NCBI GenBank assembly: GCA_040394775.1
Contig: JBEBRN010000031.1
Location: forward strand, 1 to 32,214
Source: 40-80 sp040394775
GTDB lineage: Bacteria > Bacteroidota > Bacteroidia > Flavobacteriales_D > Crocinitomicaceae
Length of the DNA: 32,214 bases
Direction: 5' to 3'
Part shown: positions 26,501 to 32,214 of the stretch, piece after piece
Layout of the letters: each line of letters opens with the position of its first letter
Position numbering within the stretch: position 1 is the first letter of the stretch
Made by a program: the position numbers and the translations under genes
The notes under the pieces: model-generated
Databases searched by the model: none
What the model was told of the DNA's origin: nothing
What the model saw: only the letters and a program-made list of their open reading frames with translations

Positions 26501-29500
26501 TTATTGTGAATTTGAATTAGAAGAGTTTGAGGAGCCATGTGAGAAGATGTATGGTAAATACGTAGAGAATTATATGCATACCATGCAGGATTCTGTTGTA
26601 ACAGCTGAAGGTATTAAATCTCCTCCTGTTTGTTCATCACCACCTCATTTATACTCCTATCAAGAATTTGTTGACAACGGTATTTGTTGTGATGTAGACA
26701 CTATGTTATTCACCTATGCTACTTTTATTCAAGGGTATGATCATCCTACGTCTTGTCCTACGGATACGTTGCCTTTATTTGCGACTTGTAATTCTGATCT
26801 TTCGAACGATTGTTATGATAATATTGCTGGTTTAATTAATGCCATAAACGACTATAATGAATCTGGATACGCAACTGCACACCAATCACATATCGACTAT
26901 CCAGCAGATTCAATTTTTGGAGCTTTAGTGGGTATTCCACGAGAAGGGACGGCAGCACAACCAAATCCACCAGCTATAGATGTGATAAGCTGTGATTGTT
27001 TGCCCAATTATATAACTTATTTAGATTCCTTTACAAATGCCTCACCTTCTGCCTCTTTAGGTAACCCTCAAACTATTGATGTGTATAGCGGTTGTCCGAA
27101 TACGACAAATTCGGATACCTCTTGCCAAGATAAATACAATATCTATCTTGGTATGATTGGTAAATACAATCAGAAATTTGGTAAAACAGATGGCTATAAA
27201 GCTATAAATACACTTACCCAACAACAGTTTATGGATCAAGGCTTATGTAAGTGTGTGGAAGATTACACCTTTTATTTATCGGATAATTTACTAGAAGTTT
27301 CTGATGGTATTCCAGTTTATATTAATGCCGATAATTTAGATGCCTTTTGTAAAGGTAAACCTTATACGCTAGTTCCTTGTGATGTAGGAACCTATCCACT
27401 AGTTTTACCAGATAGTTTACCCACTTATACAGAAGGAAATTCGTGTGTGAACATTTTAGATGGTGTTGCAGAAGCGAATGCTTATAATGCTTATAATGAG
27501 TATTTAGATGGAATTACACAGCAATTCTTGAAAGATTATAATAAGCAATGTATGCAAACGGTTGAAAATATGACTAAGAGCTACCGCAATAGAGAGAACC
27601 ATTATACTCTTTATTACTATGATCAAGCAGGAAGTCTGATTCGAACTATTCCGCCTGAGGGAGTTCAGCTCTTGAGTTTTACATCTAGTAGCGATAATCT
27701 ATTTCAACAATTAAAAAACGATTTAATTAACGGAACACATATGGTGATGACTGACCATAAAATGGCGACAACGTATGAGTACAATTCGCTTGGTCAATTG
27801 ATTCGTCAAACAATGCCCGACCATGATAAGATGGATATTTGGACATTGGCATTGCCAAATGGACTGCACAAAGATTTAAACGTTACCGCTATTCAGATGT
27901 TGTCGGCTAGTTCGGGGTATTTAGCAGGAAATGTTACCGAGGTTGGAAAGCAAAGAGGCTTGTTCTATAAAACAATGGATGGCGGACAAAACTGGCAACG
28001 TGTCACTTCTATTGTGGCACCAGGATTAAAAAAGATTACTTTTCCAAAAGATGGTTCAGGTAATTATCTCTCTACTGGTTATGCAATCACCGAAAATGGC
28101 GTTCTCCTAAAATCAGAAGACAATGGTTCTTCATGGGATATGCTCAATACTTTCTCGACTAATCAAGTGCTAACGTTTGAAGATGTCAGTTTTGAGTCTG
28201 CCACAAAAGGAATTATTATTTGTCCAAATGGAAAGACAGTAACCACGAATGATGGAGGATTGACGTTCTCGGTGCAAGATATTTTTCCACTTCCAACGGA
28301 AATTGACGGAACTTTTGTGAAGCTGAAAAATGTGGTGATACAAAATGGTACGGCTACATATTACTCAGTTACGGTTGAAAAAAATGGGAAGCACATGGAT
28401 GTCCTTATTAAAGACACCAATAATATCCGTACGCTCATTCCTTTTGAGGCGAATGACTTGTTGTCGGTTTCCTTCTACGCCGATACAGCAGCATTTATTG
28501 GTGGAAAAAACATTCTGTTACATGCTTCTTTCAACACTAACTTTGGAGAACCCGTTGTACGGACAATCGATGCGGATGCCAAAGGGTATTTTTATGATGT
28601 TATTTTCCTTGATAAAGACAGAGGAGTAGCAAAATTAGCTAACCTACCAGGACTTAGTACTGGTAAATTAATCTATACCGAGGACGGAGGTCATCATTGG
28701 GTTAATCTTATTGACAGTATTAACTTTGTTCAATTGAACCTTGTGGAACGCGCCTCTAATTATCTAATTATTCAGACTCCTGCTTATGGAAATCAACTCT
28801 TTGAAATTATCCTCAGTAAAACTGGAGCGCCGACTGTTCGGCAAATAATCTCTCATGCCGAGGCAAAAGTTGGGAGTGATGACGGGTATATTATGATCTC
28901 ATCCGATGTAGTTCAAAAACCAGGTACGACCAACTATTACATTACGCAATCCATGAATGATGGTTATTTTGTGAATTCTAGTTCATTTAACAATTTCGAG
29001 GAAAGTATTAAATGGAATATTAATTTTGATAACATTCAATCAATACCCGCTGGAACTTCCAATCGATATGTTAAATTCCAGTCTGTTGTTATGAGTGGTG
29101 CAAGGGTACATACGATTGCATTAACGAATGATAATAGAATTCATCATTTGCAAGCAAATTTTGGACAAGCCTACGATGCGCTCGTTAATCAACTATCGAG
29201 TAATGATAATTATTTCAGCGATTTTACTTTTGATAAGACAAGTAAAATAATCTATACTTATAATACCGATGACCGCAAGTTTTATAGCTATGACCTTTTG
29301 ACACAGACCTTAACAGCCATTGCAGTCAGCGCACTAGATCCTTCTACCAATATTTCAGCATACCACTTGGATTACCGCAATGGAACATTGCTTCTTGCAG
29401 CAAGCAATGGAACGATTGTGAGTGTTACAGGTATGAACACTTCTCCACAGGTAGTCGTGCAATCGAACGTTTATTCAAGTTCAATCAATGCCCTTGCAAT

Positions 29501-32214
29501 GAACAACAAGAAATGTCTTATGGTGGGCTTAAACAACGCCAAATACCTGGATTACCGAAGTCACAACACGAAGGCTACTATCCTTCCAATAGAGGATGAA
29601 ATAGATAATATCAATTCGGTAACAAGTTCTGGGAATGATTTCTATCTTGCTGGGGATAACGGCATGGTGCACTACCGTCAGTATATGCCCTACATTATTG
29701 TTTATCCTATCCAACAGACAGTGGAGGCATTTCTTGTTCCATCTCCTATTGACTATCAGCCAGCGGTATCTATCCGAGATGCCTTTTCGCAAACAAATTT
29801 TGCTCACGTAGCTGTTTCTAAAGGCACGATTTATCTCTTTGACGATGCGGGAGATTATCTCTATGGTGTGAGTGGTGGACTTACGTTCAGAAGCTCGGGG
29901 CTAGGCACCATGCCGACATCCATTCAAACTATGCCATCAGCGACAACTGGCACACCTTACATTTTAGCATCCTACGCCAATGGAGACATCTATATGTACA
30001 GCAAACAAATGAGGGTTAAAAATACGTCTATCTATACCACGTCAATCAATGGTTTGCACTTTACAGACCTTGATAACGGAACAGTCATTGGTGCTAATTT
30101 CTTTGTGCGAAAAACAGCCAATGCGGCTTCCACATGGTCAAAGGTAAATCCAAACGGGAACATTGCTTTGCAGGTAGCTACAAACATTCGCAAAGTTTGG
30201 ACGACTCCCCAACACAATGCCATCCTAGTAGGTGATGATTACATCGGTACATTAGCTGGAAATAGCGTCACCTATCAAGCTTTTACAGGCGATATTCGCG
30301 ACATCAACTTTAGGAATTTGACAGAAAAGAACGGTTATATTGCCTATGGTAATAAAATTCAAAAACTCAGCTATACCGAACTAGGCACTTTCACGCTTTC
30401 GATGCCAGGAAGTCCATTTGCGATGACGAGTACTTCTGGTCAAATTATTCATGCTATTCACATCTTTAACAATCAAAACGTGATGGCGGTAGGACCTAAT
30501 TCGTTTGTGCGTCTTTACAACAATCAAACGGTGTCATATTTAGACCTTGCTAGTAATCTGCCCGCAGGTTTGGTGCTCAACGATGTCTTCTTCCACGATG
30601 ATTACAACGGCTACATTGTGGGTGATAACGGCACGTTCTACCGCTCGGTGAATGTTTCCTTGCATCCGACCACTTTTAGCATTACAGGGCTAGAATGGAA
30701 GACAAGAGAAAACGACCTTCAAAATGCGAATGCCTATCATGCCTCACTTGTCGATATCAACGTTCTTTCTTTTGGCGCACGTTTTACAGGTGTGTTTGGA
30801 GGAAGCAAACAAAATACCTACAACAATACGACGGCCAATACCAAAGGCTATGTGCGTACACTTCGAGATGAAACTGAACAATATGGAACCAACTTCTACT
30901 ACGACCGTCTGGGACGAATTGTTGCCAGTCAGAATGCACGTCAATACACCGAACATAAATATTCGTACACCCTTTATGATGAACTGGGCAGAACCTATGA
31001 AGCGGGAGAGAAGACCGAAAATCCAACCGGTACGCCACAGTTCTCAAGTATCTTTGGCGCCCTTGTCGGTGGACAGTCGATGTCTTCGGTCGTAGATGAT
31101 GCAAAGCTTTCGAGCTGGGTGAATGCTTCGGGTGCACGCCGTGAGGTAACCCGCTCTTTTTACGATGAAAATCAGCTTCAAGTAGCGCAGCTTCTGAACT
31201 CACAACAAGATATTTTAAATCAGCGCAACCGAATCGTTTCTGTGACCTACGAAGCACTTTATGATGGTGATTCTTTGACCTACAACACCGCCACACATTA
31301 CGCCTACGACATTCACGGAAATGTGAAAACGCTGTTGCAAGAAAACCCTGAATTTGCGGCCACTCCTACTCTGCAAGCGCAACAATTCAAAAAGCTCGAT
31401 TACACCTACGATCTTGTGTCAGGTAACGTGCACCGTGTGGATTATCAAAGCGGAAAAGTCGATGAATGGCACCATGCCTACCGCTATGATGCCGACAACC
31501 GTATTACGGAGGTTTATACGACCAAACAAACCCCGATGACCAATCCTGCTCATGGTATGGCGGCTGCTCAAAACGAGCCACTTGTTTCGCCGTTCTGGGA
31601 AAAAGATGCGAGCTATCAATACTACAAACACGGACCGCTGGCGCGTGTCGAAATCGGGAATGAGAAAGTGCAGGGCGTGGATTATGTCTATACGGCGCAA
31701 GGCTGGATCAAAGGCGTAAACTCCAACACCTTACAATCAGACAGAGATCCGGGCAAAGACAGCGAAGTAGGCACCAACGCACTTACTGCCAAGGATGTTT
31801 TCGGCTTCTCATTGCATTATAACGACAATGACTACAAGCCGATTGCGTCAAGCTCTGGTAGTTTCATAGCCTCTCAAACTGGTAGTGATGTGTATAACAA
31901 CGGTGCTCAACTCTACAACGGTAACATCGGACGCATGGTAACGACCATCACAAAACCTGATACCCGTGAAGTGCTGCCACTTGGAAATGCTTATCAGTAC
32001 GATCAATTGAACAGGCTCGCACAAAGTAAGAGTTTTTCAAACATCAATTTGGGCAGCAACGCCTGGGGGAATACCGGCACGTACGATAACCAATACTACA
32101 ATGCCTTTACTTACGATGCCAATGGCAATATCTTAACGCAAATTCGTCATGATAGTACGGGTACTCGAATTGACTCCTTGCATTATAAGTATGAAACCAA
32201 CTTTGCAGGAAGAT
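20550..32214 (+). CDS. Giant exported YD/RHS-repeat protein, 3' truncated by window end
   Basis: A single open frame of 3888 codons runs from the ATG at 20550 to the window end without a stop. A signal peptide (MKKLGYILLLISLIASERAFAG) leads into a beta-rich N-terminal region. The family block AEEGKHKEVISFADGTLRNRQ with YDHQGRPAVQILPAP is at about residues 314-370. Residues about 600-1000 hold a region with conserved cysteines (CFDCIYDF, CYDDIDCDSC, MMLADMRIGGQYAEY). Cysteine-rich tandem repeats span about 1655-2297. YD repeats YYYDQAGSLIRTIPPEGV and YEYNSLGQLIRQTMPD (about 2354-2420) are followed by an Asp-box propeller-like region (about 2430-3380). YD motifs resume at FYYDRLGRIVASQNARQ (about 3449) and continue to YDANGNILTQ. 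GC rises from about 29.3 kb. The hypervariable tip expected for RHS proteins is not in the window. Confidence 0.88.
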   Translation, partial: MKKLGYILLLISLIASERAFAGLYNFTSRISTVDSAVTIGSSYAEATVSSNLMGSSYTAKRFGYITFGVDQHSKTYFNAMDVEITIHIEKWLGSTYLGDSIATMKLYYDPLATSEKDGQSIYLENMDSYHVTIQQIKLNGTIVNVLPSNLLLDMNLYLENYFTFSSAGTAIPISSSTTIDVDCDGVPDLLRVYWPMQQGAEEYQFEWSFINDYGTTTSTYISSSQLNVDFKNNSTRISTFQNYFDISLIYDHGYIAYRVRGLGRDVSGGGANLDKIIYGVWSASDVSTVDVLPSLSSYHNTYAYEKSINWQYTASFAEEGKHKEVISFADGTLRNRQMVTRINSDGNIIVGETVYDHQGRPAVQILPAPVQPTPCSGSEAASLKYYPDFNVSATDHEKFAAKHFDLGDSITNTCISSGDMLSTESGASQYYSADNWDQSGINAYIPDAGKLPYTRTEFTDDNTGRIRRQSGVGEDYQLDGGKETKYYYGAADEIPLKRLFGNEVGYNIYYQKKMVIDPNGQVSVSYSDNLDRTIATALAGDAPPNLLPLASSTAEGDSIETELFVKDIITGENLANKLNTEGNAQEFYQTFLVPAAGYYTFDYNLSFSNFTDSCLVDGVCFDCIYDFTMRIEDECGGNLLDGMNLARKMGHFEIDTADNLILHTACMGIDSTLNEHFTLYLTVGSYKLSKILKVNEEAKYAYLEKYLDTNNNHCIKTIGDFIDEYTAGINYENCYDDIDCDSCLILLGPLESYAGTVEEYYAKQAECKSLCQEFSYCDVIREMMLADMRIGGQYAEYDNVNGQVSVSSYKLSILNTANKFPKSDADWKHPTIKIGNNWISGYYEQDSVTRSRVELQVTLSGNTIVSSIPEVDDLNAIIVDPNGTTVRYYIFPENLKYVNDFIQVYTSNDSWASSLLFYHPEFGMYRSCIDYKTSIQNGDEFTSESFDMLLLKTDTWQKAIDRGFIKSNYATFSDPNDRVENWFMSSPTHPWDPFVVYGMNSSSPNLFSSYGDSLRDKFNIYIDTLGKTLSTVELATALIRCPGYLNVATVLPCINDFGADILPNTSPENIAYNDSIRNQEWIGLRQLYWSMKNQFMIRQAKYKSINATDTEYLGFNGCIGNTNFDNSDYDFVSLSDMTNQPCKAATAILYKTKQLRFGEAGDYMDISGMPGSVNQDFYLQTGSCPKTIAEQQLLMDIFSHGSFTTTQSNINIYPSFSGYFLGIKEYNYTGPIPQADYQVISSTSSGISAIISTSMEVLDEINIQKFPVATFDWTDITEIVQLKPSYLWNINGQVGYGFKLYIKRDNGSGIVIDSLKGRTTVNIKSCEFEPQCEKNDFVVSMQNLLMKLSTTGDLLSTTPLQIVGGINHDYDSYVNALVRQKMGNINASTAYWQLDAPGGYYTLKESPSSTSYIALRVLYSLPSSYVPTGLFVLGQINLKGDHYFTVDVLNPTTLQKEAEYYCLFTYHDALGGDTPINVGRCTDISLVGVNCDSDAALNYRDLNTLLKKQITDQGFTTSGLDLFAGGQLDGTGECILDYTQSTNNSIISIDTISQKGADSLRYNMLINSGVKCPLLLQYDVLPGKFFNSDSIIEVENLIPTGNMQFNGSYHEFLIPFIMSNNGVMVYDTIHGSTTCLDIMICESCLDTIYNDDGFCEDKYVAYLAKYSTYINSNPQDDCGDFESLLPVLTLSEFSDRNLCCSDNFNQYWKLVRQGACRQDVDSVFANCGISDTTMSDCGQAFYEYVNAIAQVNSSPWGILNSSLHTEFNNFNDFIDSGYCFCVAPYVAYLQSYITAPSNASLDAPENLSDFCPGGLFVGDDTCTIAYKAYIKTYYNFANYTQNNSTCSNFNASLPLLSFQEFTDRGICCDIDNFLVFAGWMNIQLDTTSCPTSQVPIYETCERDFSSSSLCVNNYSKYVNAVLAYNSSAWRVANDIDGLTLSSYDQIQFKDQCFCIGIYADKLQEYIDALSTASLPYPPQLKDFIYCEFELEEFEEPCEKMYGKYVENYMHTMQDSVVTAEGIKSPPVCSSPPHLYSYQEFVDNGICCDVDTMLFTYATFIQGYDHPTSCPTDTLPLFATCNSDLSNDCYDNIAGLINAINDYNESGYATAHQSHIDYPADSIFGALVGIPREGTAAQPNPPAIDVISCDCLPNYITYLDSFTNASPSASLGNPQTIDVYSGCPNTTNSDTSCQDKYNIYLGMIGKYNQKFGKTDGYKAINTLTQQQFMDQGLCKCVEDYTFYLSDNLLEVSDGIPVYINADNLDAFCKGKPYTLVPCDVGTYPLVLPDSLPTYTEGNSCVNILDGVAEANAYNAYNEYLDGITQQFLKDYNKQCMQTVENMTKSYRNRENHYTLYYYDQAGSLIRTIPPEGVQLLSFTSSSDNLFQQLKNDLINGTHMVMTDHKMATTYEYNSLGQLIRQTMPDHDKMDIWTLALPNGLHKDLNVTAIQMLSASSGYLAGNVTEVGKQRGLFYKTMDGGQNWQRVTSIVAPGLKKITFPKDGSGNYLSTGYAITENGVLLKSEDNGSSWDMLNTFSTNQVLTFEDVSFESATKGIIICPNGKTVTTNDGGLTFSVQDIFPLPTEIDGTFVKLKNVVIQNGTATYYSVTVEKNGKHMDVLIKDTNNIRTLIPFEANDLLSVSFYADTAAFIGGKNILLHASFNTNFGEPVVRTIDADAKGYFYDVIFLDKDRGVAKLANLPGLSTGKLIYTEDGGHHWVNLIDSINFVQLNLVERASNYLIIQTPAYGNQLFEIILSKTGAPTVRQIISHAEAKVGSDDGYIMISSDVVQKPGTTNYYITQSMNDGYFVNSSSFNNFEESIKWNINFDNIQSIPAGTSNRYVKFQSVVMSGARVHTIALTNDNRIHHLQANFGQAYDALVNQLSSNDNYFSDFTFDKTSKIIYTYNTDDRKFYSYDLLTQTLTAIAVSALDPSTNISAYHLDYRNGTLLLAASNGTIVSVTGMNTSPQVVVQSNVYSSSINALAMNNKKCLMVGLNNAKYLDYRSHNTKATILPIEDEIDNINSVTSSGNDFYLAGDNGMVHYRQYMPYIIVYPIQQTVEAFLVPSPIDYQPAVSIRDAFSQTNFAHVAVSKGTIYLFDDAGDYLYGVSGGLTFRSSGLGTMPTSIQTMPSATTGTPYILASYANGDIYMYSKQMRVKNTSIYTTSINGLHFTDLDNGTVIGANFFVRKTANAASTWSKVNPNGNIALQVATNIRKVWTTPQHNAILVGDDYIGTLAGNSVTYQAFTGDIRDINFRNLTEKNGYIAYGNKIQKLSYTELGTFTLSMPGSPFAMTSTSGQIIHAIHIFNNQNVMAVGPNSFVRLYNNQTVSYLDLASNLPAGLVLNDVFFHDDYNGYIVGDNGTFYRSVNVSLHPTTFSITGLEWKTRENDLQNANAYHASLVDINVLSFGARFTGVFGGSKQNTYNNTTANTKGYVRTLRDETEQYGTNFYYDRLGRIVASQNARQYTEHKYSYTLYDELGRTYEAGEKTENPTGTPQFSSIFGALVGGQSMSSVVDDAKLSSWVNASGARREVTRSFYDENQLQVAQLLNSQQDILNQRNRIVSVTYEALYDGDSLTYNTATHYAYDIHGNVKTLLQENPEFAATPTLQAQQFKKLDYTYDLVSGNVHRVDYQSGKVDEWHHAYRYDADNRITEVYTTKQTPMTNPAHGMAAAQNEPLVSPFWEKDASYQYYKHGPLARVEIGNEKVQGVDYVYTAQGWIKGVNSNTLQSDRDPGKDSEVGTNALTAKDVFGFSLHYNDNDYKPIASSSGSFIASQTGSDVYNNGAQLYNGNIGRMVTTITKPDTREVLPLGNAYQYDQLNRLAQSKSFSNINLGSNAWGNTGTYDNQYYNAFTYDANGNILTQIRHDSTGTRIDSLHYKYETNFAGR
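25512..27440 (+). repeat. About 3.5 cysteine-rich protein repeats of 167-195 residues
   Basis: Units start at a Cys followed by a Tyr-rich helix: CEDKYVAYLAKY (25512), CTIAYKAYIKTYY (26013), CEKMYGKYVENY (26538), CQDKYNIYLGM (27123). The first three carry a mid-unit pattern, SEFSDRNLCC, QEFTDRGICCD or QEFVDNGICCD, and then a CxC pattern: CFCVAPYVAYLQ, CFCIGIYADKLQ, CDCLPNYITYLD. The fourth unit joins the two (FMDQGLCKCVEDYTFYL) and is shorter. DNA identity between units is low, so the duplication is old. Confidence 0.8.

Noticed and set aside
25512..27440. CRISPR or DNA-level tandem repeat
   Set aside because: The repetition is only at protein level; unit DNA sequences differ and unit length is about 500-585 bases.
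28345..28629. 94-codon plus-strand frame inside the giant gene
   Set aside because: It overlaps the continuous long frame in another register, and the long frame carries recognisable propeller motifs across the same bases.
30784..31296. 170-codon open frame on the minus strand
   Set aside because: It lies fully inside the giant plus-strand gene, in its GC-rich part where antisense frames stay open by chance. The translation has low-complexity, His/Arg/Ser-rich composition and no domain.
20550..32214. A hidden frameshift splitting the giant gene
   Set aside because: Lines sampled along the whole length read open in the same frame, and family blocks appear in the expected order. Not every base was verified, so a rare error cannot be excluded.

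Overview
The window looks like a chromosome segment of a Bacteroidota bacterium, probably in or near the Flavobacteriales. Supporting signs are low GC (about 35% in most of it), a TAnnTTTG-type promoter with an upstream TTG in front of the tRNA, few Shine-Dalgarno sequences, an RprY-like response regulator, a DAHP synthase/chorismate mutase fusion, RteC and IntDOT-type mobile-element proteins, and the giant secreted YD-repeat proteins common in this phylum. All assignments come from reading translated sequence; no database search was run.

Region 1 (1-5330) is ordinary core chromosome on the plus strand: the end of a sulfotransferase-like gene, an OmpR-family response regulator, tsaB (tRNA t6A synthesis), a bifunctional DAHP synthase/chorismate mutase overlapping tsaB, aroA (EPSP synthase), an NADPH-dependent FMN reductase, and tRNA-Lys(UUU) with its own promoter and terminator. 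Two of these genes form a small shikimate/aromatic amino acid cluster.

Region 2 (about 5300-9840) begins directly after tRNA-Lys and reads like the control and replication end of an integrated mobile element: a tyrosine recombinase without the first catalytic Arg, an RteC-family regulator, a small HTH (excisionase-like) protein, a replication-initiator-like protein and a DnaC-like AAA+ ATPase. Inverted and direct DNA repeats surround these genes (an 11-bp inverted repeat at the integrase start codon, an 8-bp inverted repeat before rteC, four copies of CACCTTGTC before the HTH gene). No relaxase, conjugation genes or far attachment site are visible.

Region 3 (10134 to the window end) is a tightly packed run of at least seven genes over more than 22 kb, and every product has an apparent Sec signal peptide. 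In order: an outer-membrane barrel-like protein with coiled coils, two small exported proteins, an 1820-residue SpvB-like/RHS-associated protein, a separate exported protein carrying what looks like the C-terminal tail of that family, a small exported protein, and a giant reading frame of at least 3888 codons that runs off the window. The giant protein has an N-terminal domain, a family-specific cysteine-containing region, about three and a half cysteine-rich repeats of 167-195 residues, an Asp-box beta-propeller-like region placed between two YD repeats, and the start of the C-terminal YD/RHS array. Start/stop overlaps (ATGA three times, TAATG once) suggest coordinated expression as one exported assembly. 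Its function is unknown. The layout recalls the TcB/TcC (SpvB half plus YD-repeat half) shells of Tc toxins, but that is an analogy only. The deciding C-terminal tip lies outside the window.
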